Under the pieces are notes generated by a model that saw only the letters and a list, made by a program, of their open reading frames with translations, ran no database searches and was not told where the DNA came from. A stretch of DNA of 37,615 nucleotides from Rhodospirillaceae bacterium (lineage in GTDB: Bacteria; Pseudomonadota; Alphaproteobacteria; TMED109). This document shows positions 23,252 to 31,484 of this stretch, in pieces (the stretch's first letter is position 1; the number at the start of each line of letters is the position of its first letter). The DNA lies in NCBI GenBank assembly GCA_902615805.1, contig CACMQH010000010.1, positions 1 to 37,615 on the forward strand. The letters run 5' to 3'. The position numbers and the translations under genes are program-made.

Positions 23252-24409
23252 TTAACTCCAAAGATTTTTATATAACGAAACAAGTTCATCGTGGCTAGGA
23301 ACTATAGGATTGTTATTAGGTGACCCAGATGCTATAGCTTGAGTTGCCATAGTATCAATACTTTGAAAAAATGTTTCTTTCTTTACACCAAATTCTTTTA
23401 AAGTAGGAACTTCAAGGTCTAAATTAAGTTGTTTCAACTCATCTAATAGTTTTTTGTTTGCATCCTCAATGCTGTCATCAATGTTTGCTACTCCAATTGC
23501 TTTGGCACATTTAGAATATCTTTCAGGGGCTGCAGGAATTGAAAATTCTGTAACAGTTGGTAAAAGCATAGCATTAGACAGGCCATGAGGTACATGATAA
23601 AAAGCACCAATAGGTCTGCTCATACCATGGACTAAAGCTACTGAAGAATTACTAAATGCTATACCTGCTAAAGTTGCTCCTGTCATTAATTTTTCTCTTG
23701 CTTCTTGATCTTTACCATTATTGTATGCTCTTCTAATATTAGGAGCTATTAGTTCCATTGCTGATATTGCTTGTGTATCACTAAATAAATTTGACTTTTT
23801 ACTAACGAAAGCTTCAATAGCGTGGGTAAGTGAGTCTATTGCTGTATCAGCAGTTGTTCTTTGTGGCACAGAATAAGTTAACTCATAATCAACAATTGCT
23901 GCAATTGGCATAAAAGACGGTCCTACACATAGCATTTTTTCATCAGTTTTCTCATTGGTAATAATTGTAAATTTTGTAACTTCTGAACCTGTGCCTGCAG
24001 TTGTTGGTATAGCAATGATAGGAATATTATTTTCTAAATTAATAAAAGGAAATTTGTAATCTTCAATTAAGCCCCCTCTTGTTGCCAGTAAACTAATAGC
24101 CTTTGCAGAGTCTATAGGACTTCCACCTCCAAAAGCTATAATGCAATCAAAAGATCCATTTTTTAATGTACTTACTCCATTTTCTATAGATTTAGCAGTA
24201 GGTTCAGGCATAGTATCATCAAAGATCTTATATCTAATTTGCACATCTGTAAGAGCTTTTTCTAATGGTTTAATAATATTCAATTTTACCATTGTTTTAT
24301 CTGTTATTATTAAAGGATTCTTACAATTTATTTTTCTTAAAATATCAGTTATAGACTTGATTTTTCCACCACCAATGTTCATAAATTTAGGTAATATTAT
24401 TTCACTCAT
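23252..24409 (-). CDS. Iron-containing alcohol dehydrogenase
   Basis: The 385-aa oxidoreductase has the type III (Fe-ADH) layout: an N-terminal nucleotide-binding part with FGGGSPIDSAKAIS and IPTTAGTGSEVT, and a helical metal-binding part with DTAIDSLTHAIEAFVS, VHGMSRPIGAFYHVPHGLSN supplying Asp and His ligands. It interconverts alcohols and aldehydes with NAD(P)H. Close families include 1,3-propanediol, lactaldehyde and methanol dehydrogenases, which cannot be separated here. It stands alone, divergent from a 65-aa gene across a gap holding a small palindrome. Confidence 0.93.
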   Translation of the reverse strand: MSEIILPKFMNIGGGKIKSITDILRKINCKNPLIITDKTMVKLNIIKPLEKALTDVQIRYKIFDDTMPEPTAKSIENGVSTLKNGSFDCIIAFGGGSPIDSAKAISLLATRGGLIEDYKFPFINLENNIPIIAIPTTAGTGSEVTKFTIITNEKTDEKMLCVGPSFMPIAAIVDYELTYSVPQRTTADTAIDSLTHAIEAFVSKKSNLFSDTQAISAMELIAPNIRRAYNNGKDQEAREKLMTGATLAGIAFSNSSVALVHGMSRPIGAFYHVPHGLSNAMLLPTVTEFSIPAAPERYSKCAKAIGVANIDDSIEDANKKLLDELKQLNLDLEVPTLKEFGVKKETFFQSIDTMATQAIASGSPNNNPIVPSHDELVSLYKNLWS

Positions 24410-24422
24410 ACATTACTCATTT

Positions 24423-24437
24423 TGTGCATTAAGCACA
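24423..24437. repeat. Small palindrome between divergent genes
   Basis: TGTGC and GCACA (5 bp each) flank ATTAA, 14 bp upstream of the Fe-ADH start, followed on the + strand by CATTTTTTATTT. It could be an operator for the dehydrogenase or a chance hairpin; the arms are short. Confidence 0.3.
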
Positions 24438-24508
24438 CATTTTTTATTTGTAAAATTTATAGAATGATATAATATTGCAAATACTTAACAATAACAAGGG
24501 TTTAGTCG

Positions 24509-24706
24509 ATGGATACTAAATTTAAAGTAGGGGACACATTCTTGAGAGGCTTTGCATACCCTACACAATGGGAAGTAATCAATACGAAATTAATTTTTGA
24601 TATTGTTCATTATGAATTAAAAGACATAAGGTCACCTAAAACTGTAGTTTTATCAGAGTGGGCTTTAGTTAAAGACGATAGTTGGAAAATAAAGAAAGAA
24701 AAATAG
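24509..24706 (+). CDS. Small hypothetical protein (65 aa)
   Basis: The 65-aa product starts MDTKFKVGDTFLRG and reads like a small beta-barrel: alternating polar and hydrophobic residues in WEVINTKLIFDIVHYELKDI and TVVLSEWALVKD, ending in a Lys-rich tail. The VGD-x-F opening and length recall small SH3-like or KOW-like domains, but I cannot assign a family. It ends one base before the convergent glycosyltransferase stop. No strong ribosome binding site is visible. Confidence 0.6.
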   Translation: MDTKFKVGDTFLRGFAYPTQWEVINTKLIFDIVHYELKDIRSPKTVVLSEWALVKDDSWKIKKEK

Positions 24707-24707
24707 G

Positions 24708-25478
24708 CTATTTTTTTTCTCTGATTTCTGTTGCTTTAACATATGACAATATTATGTATAAACTTGCCATTAGAGCAATTATAAAACCCCACTTACCTTC
24801 TTTGTAACCTTTGCGAGATATGAAACATTTTAAAAATCTAGTTATACCTCTACGAATAGTTATTAGAAAATGAGGAATTTTTTTATTTTGTTTCGCTATG
24901 TCAATAGCTTTTAAGTCTGTATATCTTATTAATCTTATTATCATATCGTTGAGATCTTCATCCACATAATGGTGAATTCTTGATTTTAACCACATTTTTT
25001 TTCCTTTAAGTGATATTGAAGGATGTATTAATTGTTCTTTTTTCCAGGTTTTGCAACCTTTAAAATGTAGCCTTGGAGCAGCAGAAACACCCCATGAGGC
25101 TCCCCAGCCATACCTTACTTTTCTTTTTCCTATGTAATTATCAAAAGGTATTAGAAAGTAACCAGGTTCAGCATTTTTAATTTTTTTTCTAACTTCTGTG
25201 AATAGTTGTTTGGGGACATGTTCGTCTGCATCTATTTCTAAAATCCAATCTCCTAGGCATTTTTTAATTCCAAAGTTTCTTCTATTTGCTTCAATATTCC
25301 AACTTCCTTTAAAAACTTTAGCCCCAAATTTTTTTGCTATAATCTCACTTTTATCATTTGTTTTATCTAAAACAACGACTAACTCATCAGCATAAACTAG
25401 TTTTTTTAAACAACTTGCGAGTTTATTTTCTTCATTGTGTGCTACTACTAAAGCACTTATTTTTATGTTGTTTTTCAT
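24708..25478 (-). CDS. Glycosyltransferase family 2 (WaaE/KdtX-like)
   Basis: The 256-aa enzyme has a GT-A fold: ISALVVAHNEENKLASCL at the start, the nucleotide-binding DELVVVLDKTNDKS, and the metal-binding motif in EIDADEHVP (D83-A-D85). A C-terminal hydrophobic helix (about 230-248) may attach it to the inner membrane. The motif order resembles WaaE/KdtX-type lipopolysaccharide core glucosyltransferases, so it probably adds a sugar to LPS core or another envelope glycan; donor and acceptor are not determinable. Divergent from a sugar epimerase gene 41 bp away. Confidence 0.88.
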   Translation of the reverse strand: MKNNIKISALVVAHNEENKLASCLKKLVYADELVVVLDKTNDKSEIIAKKFGAKVFKGSWNIEANRRNFGIKKCLGDWILEIDADEHVPKQLFTEVRKKIKNAEPGYFLIPFDNYIGKRKVRYGWGASWGVSAAPRLHFKGCKTWKKEQLIHPSISLKGKKMWLKSRIHHYVDEDLNDMIIRLIRYTDLKAIDIAKQNKKIPHFLITIRRGITRFLKCFISRKGYKEGKWGFIIALMASLYIILSYVKATEIREKK

Positions 25479-25519
25479 TATTTTTTAATCATTATAATTA
25501 CATTAAATGAAATATAAAA

Positions 25520-26449
25520 ATGGTAAAAGATAAAATTGCAATTTTAGGAGCTTCTGGATTTATAGGAATGCACTTATGCAAGAAATTAGTTGATAAAAAT
25601 ATAAAAATATTGGCTTTAATTAGAAATAAACACTCTAAAGAAGCTAAAGAACTTTTAAAAATGGATGTTGAGGTTTTAGAAACAGGAAATTTATTTAAAA
25701 AAAAACTTTTTTCTAAAGATTTATCCAAAATTAAATATTTAATTAACCTTGCTGCTTTAGCTCATATAAATAATAAAAATTTTAAAAAAAAACTTTTGAA
25801 CTTAGATGACATTAACAACATTGAATACAATATAATAAAAAACTTTAGAAATAAAAACTTAAAGATACTTCACATTAGTTCAGCTAAAGTTTCTGATAAA
25901 ATTGAAAACAATCTTACAGATTACGCAAGAGTCAAAAAAAATGGTGAAAGTATAATTAGAAAATATTATAAAAAGCATATAATATTAAGACCTCCTTTGG
26001 TTTATGGACCTAATGTAAAAGCAAATTTTCTTATTTTAATAAAAGCTATATACAATAATGTCCCATTGCCATTTAAAAAATTATCAGAAAAAAGAAGTTA
26101 TATGTACATTGATAATTTAACTGATGCTATTTTATTAATTTTAAAAAACAATCATTTTATTGGTAAGACATATGAAATTAGTGATAATTGTATGATAACT
26201 AATGAAAAACTAGCGCGTTTTATGGCTAACGCATTAGGAAAAAAAGCCAAATTATTTTATTTAAATCCAAAGCTAATTAATTTAATGTTAATAATTTTTG
26301 GAAAGGGAGAAATTTTTAATAAGATAATGAAAGAGTTTGTAGTTACTAATAAAGAATTTATATCAGATACTGGTTGGAAGCCTCCACATCACTATCGTGA
26401 AGGTATTAAAAAGACTTGTCTTTGGTATAGAAGAACGTTTAGAATGTAA
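25520..26449 (+). CDS. NAD-dependent epimerase/dehydratase (extended SDR)
   Basis: The 309-aa protein opens with the Rossmann motif ILGASGFIGMHLCKKL and contains INLAALAH, ISSAKV and the catalytic YARVKK (Tyr-x-x-x-Lys), then RPPLVYGPNVKANF and SYMYIDNLTDAI, as in UDP-sugar epimerases of the WbpV/galE-like group. It likely converts a nucleotide sugar for envelope polysaccharide, consistent with the divergent glycosyltransferase. Specificity cannot be read from sequence. It ends 15 bp before the M23 peptidase gene and may be in its operon. Confidence 0.88.
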   Translation: MVKDKIAILGASGFIGMHLCKKLVDKNIKILALIRNKHSKEAKELLKMDVEVLETGNLFKKKLFSKDLSKIKYLINLAALAHINNKNFKKKLLNLDDINNIEYNIIKNFRNKNLKILHISSAKVSDKIENNLTDYARVKKNGESIIRKYYKKHIILRPPLVYGPNVKANFLILIKAIYNNVPLPFKKLSEKRSYMYIDNLTDAILLILKNNHFIGKTYEISDNCMITNEKLARFMANALGKKAKLFYLNPKLINLMLIIFGKGEIFNKIMKEFVVTNKEFISDTGWKPPHHYREGIKKTCLWYRRTFRM

Positions 26450-26464
26450 AAAAAAGTTGTTCTT

Positions 26465-27865
26465 ATGAAATTTATTAAATGGTTAAATAATACATTTCCC
26501 CAAAAAGAGTTTATGCTTAGAAGTACCGGTGGAATAAAATATTTTAAGCTAGGAACAGCTATGCAAATTATTTTAATTTCATTACTCATAACTTCAGGTT
26601 TTTTTGTAGGTCTATTTACATATAAAATGCAATTTTTACAGACTGTGAATTATAAGCAAAACGTTGCTTTAAAAGATTTAAGATTAAGGTATGCAAAATT
26701 TACTAAAGCAGTAGTAAGTTTGAGAGAAGAATTGTACACAGATACTGCTAAATTTACAGAGACGGATCTTAACGTTGAACTTCAAATTAAAAAGATAACT
26801 AAATTATTAGACCTCTTACAGCAGGATATACAATTAATTAATAAAAATAATGATATAAAAACAGACCATAAGTTACTTCAAGTAAAAGATAGACTGGAAA
26901 GTATTATAAATGAAAAAAAAGATAGAAAAAAAATGCTAACAGAATTAGATGATATTATAAATAGCTTACAGAAAAATATCGAAAACATATATAAACAGAG
27001 TAATGATAGGTTTTACATAGATCCTGACTTTAAATCTGTTTTTTATAGTAATGAAGATATGGATAATTTTGATATAAATAAAAGAGAAGTAGATAAAAGT
27101 AAGAAAGTTTTTTTTAATTTAAATAAAACTATAGATGAAAGTATGAAAGCAACGGCTGAGCTAAAAATGTTGAGATATAACTTAGCCTTGCAAAAAGAAA
27201 AAGAAAAATATTATTTCCAACTAAATAATAAAGTCAAAAATAGTACTTTAGAAATTTTAGAAAAAAAAATTACTGCTTTAGAAAATATTTTTTCAAAAAC
27301 TAGAGCTTATGATTTAGCAAATTTAGATAACATAAAAAATGAAGACGAGATTGGTGGGCCATTAGAAATAGAAAATCAGGAAAATAAAGTTGCTTATGAT
27401 ATTTATGATAAAGCAGCTAGATTTGAATTACTTAGAGAAATTTTCCTATCTGTCCCCTTAGCATCACCAATAGAAAAATATTATATTACAAGTAGTTATG
27501 GATATAGAAAAGATCCTTATACAAAAAGAAGGGCATTTCATAAAGGTATAGACTTAGGGGCTGCATGGGGCTCAGATATACTTGCCACCGCGTCGGGAGA
27601 AATATCCTTTGTTGGCAATTATGGTTCTTATGGAAAGTCTGTTTTCATAGATCATGGAAATGGCATACAGACTAGATACGCACATTTATCAAAAATTTTT
27701 GTTAAAAAGGGAGAAGTAGTTGATTTAGGTAATATTATAGGTAAGATAGGAAATACCGGAAGATCAACAGGTAAACATTTACATTATGAAATAAAAGTTT
27801 ATGATAAAGCTAGAAACCCCTATCCATTTCTCAAAATAGGTAAAAATGTTTTTAAAAACCTCTAA
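26465..27865 (+). CDS. Membrane-anchored M23 (LytM) peptidoglycan endopeptidase
   Basis: The 466-aa protein has one membrane helix (about 32-52), a long charged coiled-coil region (about 60-330) and a C-terminal M23 domain in the periplasm. Zinc ligands are visible: H359 and D363 in HKGIDLG and H440 in HLHYE (catalytic H438). The core motif HGNGIQTRYAHLSKI is intact, so the enzyme is probably active and not a LytM regulator. It overlaps the bactofilin gene by 20 bp. Bactofilin-M23 pairs are known to localise wall remodelling in alphaproteobacteria and others, such as LmdC-BacA. Confidence 0.93.
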   Translation: MKFIKWLNNTFPQKEFMLRSTGGIKYFKLGTAMQIILISLLITSGFFVGLFTYKMQFLQTVNYKQNVALKDLRLRYAKFTKAVVSLREELYTDTAKFTETDLNVELQIKKITKLLDLLQQDIQLINKNNDIKTDHKLLQVKDRLESIINEKKDRKKMLTELDDIINSLQKNIENIYKQSNDRFYIDPDFKSVFYSNEDMDNFDINKREVDKSKKVFFNLNKTIDESMKATAELKMLRYNLALQKEKEKYYFQLNNKVKNSTLEILEKKITALENIFSKTRAYDLANLDNIKNEDEIGGPLEIENQENKVAYDIYDKAARFELLREIFLSVPLASPIEKYYITSSYGYRKDPYTKRRAFHKGIDLGAAWGSDILATASGEISFVGNYGSYGKSVFIDHGNGIQTRYAHLSKIFVKKGEVVDLGNIIGKIGNTGRSTGKHLHYEIKVYDKARNPYPFLKIGKNVFKNL

Positions 27866-28280
27866 TTTTTTTTCCGATACCAGAAAAAATAATTCACTTT
27901 CTATAATTGGAGAAGGAATAGAACTATCTGGTGAGATAAATACAGAAGGTAATATTCATATAGATGGTTCTATGAGCGGAATTATTAGAGCTAATGAAGT
28001 AGTTATAGGACCAAATGGAAATTTTGACGGTGAGATTATTGCTGATATTTTAATCATAAATGGCACTATTAAAGGAAAATTTACAATTAAAAATTTGCAT
28101 GTAAGATCAGAAGGTTTACTTCAGGGTAGAGCAAAATACGAAATTTTAGTTGTTGAATCTGGGGGAAGAATTCAAGGTGAGTTAGGAATTAGTAAACAGA
28201 ACAAGTTGCTCACAAAAAAGAATGGTAAGGACAAAATAAATCCTAAAAATGGGTCACCCCTTAATACTAAATCTCAATAA
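27846..28280 (+). CDS. Bactofilin
   Basis: The 144-aa protein has the bactofilin (DUF583) beta-helix core: SIIGEGIELSGEINTEGNIH, DGSMSGIIRANEVVIGPNG, DGEIIADILIINGTIKGKF and GRAKYEILVVESGGRIQGEL, with short disordered ends. Bactofilins polymerise without nucleotides into membrane-associated filaments and position cell-wall enzymes. The start lies inside the end of the M23 gene, which strongly suggests translational coupling and a joint role in cell shape. No strong ribosome binding site stands out before ATG 27846, as expected for coupled translation. Confidence 0.95.
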   Translation: MFLKTSNFFSDTRKNNSLSIIGEGIELSGEINTEGNIHIDGSMSGIIRANEVVIGPNGNFDGEIIADILIINGTIKGKFTIKNLHVRSEGLLQGRAKYEILVVESGGRIQGELGISKQNKLLTKKNGKDKINPKNGSPLNTKSQ

Positions 28281-28292
28281 TATATTATTTAT

Positions 28293-29588
28293 TTAACAAT
28301 CTGGACCCTTAAAACCACCTTTAATCCAATCTAAAGCTTTAATTCCTTCAGGTGGATTTACACATTCAGCCTTGAAATATTCTATATCTATTAATTTAGC
28401 TCTTTTTTCTTCTTTATCCCATGCTGTGACACCTAATGCCATATCCTGAATTGCTTGATGCCCATTTCCTAAAGCCATAGATGCCGGTCCACTTGGTGTA
28501 TCCCACTCAAGACCTTCCATATATTTAATAACTTCTTCAGTAGAAGGAAAAGCCGAGTTTTCTTTTACTGCTTGATCATATGCTTTCTTTAAAAATAAAG
28601 CAGCCATTGCTCCTTTATGCATTGGTTGTGTAGTCATTTTAATTCCAAGCTCTTTTTTTAAACTCTCTTTAAACCAGTTAGCCAATAGAGTATCTGGAGC
28701 TAAATCTCCGTGGGGTCCTCTTGCTCCTACTATAACACCTTCAGGCATATTTCTACCTAATGAAGGCAATACATGATCACCTGCACTTAAAAAAACTTTG
28801 GAGTTTCTAAATAAACCTCTAGTCGCACCTTGTATAATGAAAGATTCTAAATCTCCTCCCCACATTGAAGAATGGATTAAATCTGGCTTAGCTACCATCA
28901 TTGCAGAAATTTCACTACCATACTGACCAGATAAAAATTTTGGAAATTGCTCAGAAACGATTTTAGTTCCCGGAAAAAATATGTCTATAGATCCTTTAAA
29001 GTCTGCCCATGAGTCTTGTCCCCAAGCATAATTTTGATTTATAGCAGCGATTTTTTTTGGAGTTATACCTTTTCTTTTTAAATAAAGTGCTCCTGCGATA
29101 TTATCCATAGCTGCATGAGGACCTGTTCTAAAGACATATTTGTAACTAGCTTCTTCAAAAACTCTCGGGGTTCCACAATCTATAAGAATTGTTAATTGTT
29201 TAAGCTCTTCTGCCACTGCTGGAATTGCTAGACAATCTCCTGAAGATATGTATCCCATCACAACATCTACGTTTTGTCTTTGTACCATATTTCTAAATTC
29301 AGACACTTGCTTAGTAGCACCTCCAGCTTCATCTATAAAGAAAAAAGAAACTTTTTTGCCTCCTATACCTGGTGAATCATAAGGAGGGGGTACTTTACCT
29401 TCATTGATTGCATTAAACATAAACTCTAATCCTTGTTTTAGAGGAATTCCAAAACTAGATGCAGCTCCTCCAGAAAGGAAAGTAGATATTCCAATTTTTA
29501 TTTCATCTTTTGCATTAGAAGAACCAATAAATAATAAAGATAAAATTATTAATAACTTTTTTTTTATTTTGTACAATTTTTTCTCCAT
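28293..29588 (-). CDS. Liv-type ABC transporter substrate-binding protein
   Basis: The 431-aa protein has a signal peptide (about residues 1-26, LLIILSLLFIGSSNA) and a two-lobe type 1 periplasmic-binding fold: IKIGISTFLSGGAASSFGIP, FIDEAGGATKQVSEFRNMVQ, VDVVMGYISSGDCLAIPAV, FRTGPHAAMDNIAGALYL and AAINQNYAWGQDSW. The start is ATG 29588 or TTG 29576, which has GGAG just before it. Relatives bind branched-chain amino acids, amides or urea. Divergence from an exported formamidase-family gene makes a short-chain amide a plausible ligand, as with FmdD of methylotrophs. No permease or ATPase gene is nearby, so they must lie elsewhere. Confidence 0.9.
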   Translation of the reverse strand: MEKKLYKIKKKLLIILSLLFIGSSNAKDEIKIGISTFLSGGAASSFGIPLKQGLEFMFNAINEGKVPPPYDSPGIGGKKVSFFFIDEAGGATKQVSEFRNMVQRQNVDVVMGYISSGDCLAIPAVAEELKQLTILIDCGTPRVFEEASYKYVFRTGPHAAMDNIAGALYLKRKGITPKKIAAINQNYAWGQDSWADFKGSIDIFFPGTKIVSEQFPKFLSGQYGSEISAMMVAKPDLIHSSMWGGDLESFIIQGATRGLFRNSKVFLSAGDHVLPSLGRNMPEGVIVGARGPHGDLAPDTLLANWFKESLKKELGIKMTTQPMHKGAMAALFLKKAYDQAVKENSAFPSTEEVIKYMEGLEWDTPSGPASMALGNGHQAIQDMALGVTAWDKEEKRAKLIDIEYFKAECVNPPEGIKALDWIKGGFKGPDC

Positions 29589-29655
29589 TTATTTTGAAAT
29601 ATGCTATAAATGATATATTAAACTAAACAAATAATCTACATTATTGGAGAAAATT

Positions 29656-30906
29656 ATGATTAAAATATTAACTTTCTGCTTATCTGTTATGTTTGTACTA
29701 AATATACAAGCTGATACTACAGATGCTAAGTGGAAAAACATTATAGAACTTAAAAAAACAGGTGATCATTGTAAAGATGATGCAAACTGTTTCAATAGAT
29801 ATCATCCAGCAATAGAACCAAGAGCTACAGCAAATCCTGGTGATATTATTGTATTACATACTAGAGATGCTCTTGACAGTAACTATAGTTTTGATGCAGT
29901 AGCTGAAGATGTACCTACTTTTAATTTAGGAGAAGTTCATCCTATGACAGGTCCTGTGTATATTAAGGGTGCAAAAAGAGGAGATGCTCTTGAAGTAGAA
30001 CTTTTAGATATAGAGCCTGATGAATATGGATACACAGTAATTGTTCCAGGGTTCGGCTTTTTGAGAGATATATTTACTGAACCATATATAGTCAATTGGA
30101 AATTAACAAGGACTGGAGCTGTGTCAGATAATATGCCTGGCGTTACAATTCCTTATGAAGCATTTCCAGGTTCTATAGGAGTATTACCCGGAAATAAAGA
30201 AATCAGTAGTTGGAAAGAAAGAGAAGCTAACTTAGCTGCTGCCGGAGGAGTGGCTCTAACACCAGATCCAGCTTTTGCTCTTCCTGCAGATGTTTGTGGT
30301 GAAAATGGTTCACATAAAGATGATTGTTTAAGAACCATTCCACCTAGAGAAAACGGTGGTAACATGGATGTTCAACAGATGCAAGTTGGTACAAAAATTA
30401 TCTTTCCATGTTTTATTGATGGATGTGGTTTATTTGCAGGAGACGTTCATTATGCTCAAGGAGATGGAGAAGTTTCAGGTACAGCTATTGAGATGGGCGC
30501 AATTGTTAAAGTAAGAACTAAAATCCTTAAAAGACAAGGTAAAAAGATGCAAATGCCTGCTACTAAAGGAAATGATGAGATTAGAGATATTGAACCAACT
30601 AAATTCTATCAAACAGTTGGTATTCCTCTTAAAGACCCAGGAGCAGAATTAATTTATTATAAATATTTAGGTGGGGAAAAGGTTACTAATCTTGCCAATT
30701 TATCTGAGTCTCTTACTTTAGCTGCAAGACACGCTTTGTTACAAATGATAGATTACATAGTAGATGAATATGGGCTTTCTAGAGAACAAGCTTATATACT
30801 GTGTTCCGTAGCAGCGGACTTAAGAGTTGGACAAGTTGTGGATGTTCCTAATTACATAGTTACAGCTGTTTTAAATCTTGATGTGTTTGATAAAAATAGA
30901 AACTAA
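29656..30906 (+). CDS. fmdA: Exported acetamidase/formamidase family hydrolase
   Basis: ATG 29656 is chosen because TTGGAG lies just upstream and the first 19 or so residues form a signal peptide (MIKILTFCLSVMFVLNIQA). The 416-aa product then follows the FmdA/AmdA fold: HPAIEPRATANPGDIIVLHT, FNLGEVHPMTGPVYIKGAKRG, VPGFGFLRD, GCGLFAGDVHYAQGDGEVSG and SVAADLRVGQVVD. The HYAQGDGE motif is the family signature. Enzymes of this family hydrolyse formamide or acetamide to ammonia and the acid, usually in the cytoplasm, so a signal peptide is notable. Extra Cys residues (CKDDANC and others) fit the oxidising periplasm. Confidence 0.88.
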   Translation: MIKILTFCLSVMFVLNIQADTTDAKWKNIIELKKTGDHCKDDANCFNRYHPAIEPRATANPGDIIVLHTRDALDSNYSFDAVAEDVPTFNLGEVHPMTGPVYIKGAKRGDALEVELLDIEPDEYGYTVIVPGFGFLRDIFTEPYIVNWKLTRTGAVSDNMPGVTIPYEAFPGSIGVLPGNKEISSWKEREANLAAAGGVALTPDPAFALPADVCGENGSHKDDCLRTIPPRENGGNMDVQQMQVGTKIIFPCFIDGCGLFAGDVHYAQGDGEVSGTAIEMGAIVKVRTKILKRQGKKMQMPATKGNDEIRDIEPTKFYQTVGIPLKDPGAELIYYKYLGGEKVTNLANLSESLTLAARHALLQMIDYIVDEYGLSREQAYILCSVAADLRVGQVVDVPNYIVTAVLNLDVFDKNRN

Positions 30907-30920
30907 GTAAATATTTGATT

Positions 30921-30946
30921 ACGGGGATGCAGAAATGCATCTCCGT
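30921..30946. repeat. Hairpin downstream of the formamidase gene
   Basis: ACGGGGATGC (30921-30930) pairs with GCATCTCCGT (30937-30946) over ten positions, including one G-U pair, around a 6-nt loop. An A-run follows on the + strand, so it is not a standard Rho-independent terminator there. It may protect the upstream message or lower expression of the following gene. It lies in front of the start preferred for the next gene. Confidence 0.6.
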
Positions 30947-30953
30947 AAAAAAA

Positions 30954-31484
30954 ATGCATATTCGTTTTAAATTAAAATTATTTTTAATAGTTATATATTT
31001 CTTAGTTTGCGGACACGCACCTTGGGGACAGCACGAAGTTTACAGACAGATGCATATGTTGGTAATGTGCTCTAAAAAGGATGAAGGTGCCTTCGATTTT
31101 ACTAAAAATATAAAGGTTATATTTGATGAGTATTTACCAGAAGCAAAAGCTAGAGTTGCGAGAGCTAGAGATGCGGAAAGATTGGTTGATTTATTAATAA
31201 CAAACCAAATTCCTTTAGCTATCATTTCTAATAATTTACTAATAAAATTAACAAATGAAAATTCTAAGGATTATAAAAACCTTTTAGAACATGCTAAAAC
31301 TCTTTACTCTTTTAAAAATATGCTTTTAATTGTTAATCATGACTTTCCAAAAGATTATATGGAGCAAATTATAGAATCTTTAGATGAAGCTTCGAGAAAT
31401 AATCATAATATAGTTAAATTTGTTAAGAAAAATAATTTATCAATTGACTATGATTCATCAGTTTTAAAAAAAATTAAATTTTAA
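30954..31484 (+). CDS. Small exported binding-protein-like protein (one-lobe)
   Basis: The ATG at 30954 is preferred over TTG 30915 because only this start gives a clean signal peptide (MHIRFKLKLFLIVIYFLVCG) and the earlier start would run through a hairpin. The mature part of roughly 150 residues resembles the first strands and helices of TAXI/NMT1-type binding proteins: HMLVMCSKKDEGAFDFTKNI, ARDAERLVDLLITNQIPLAI and LLIVNHDFPKDYMEQIIESL. Full-length relatives are near 300 residues, so about half is missing. It may be a shortened binding protein or a truncated gene. Genomic context with amide use is suggestive only. Confidence 0.6.
   Translation: MHIRFKLKLFLIVIYFLVCGHAPWGQHEVYRQMHMLVMCSKKDEGAFDFTKNIKVIFDEYLPEAKARVARARDAERLVDLLITNQIPLAIISNNLLIKLTNENSKDYKNLLEHAKTLYSFKNMLLIVNHDFPKDYMEQIIESLDEASRNNHNIVKFVKKNNLSIDYDSSVLKKIKF

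Noticed and set aside
24141-24467. 108-codon + frame opposite the Fe-ADH gene
   Set aside because: Shadow of a well-supported dehydrogenase; no family resemblance.
30915-30953. Upstream TTG extension of the binding-protein-like gene
   Set aside because: It would run through a 10-bp hairpin and push the signal peptide inside the protein; ATG 30954 gives a clean signal peptide.
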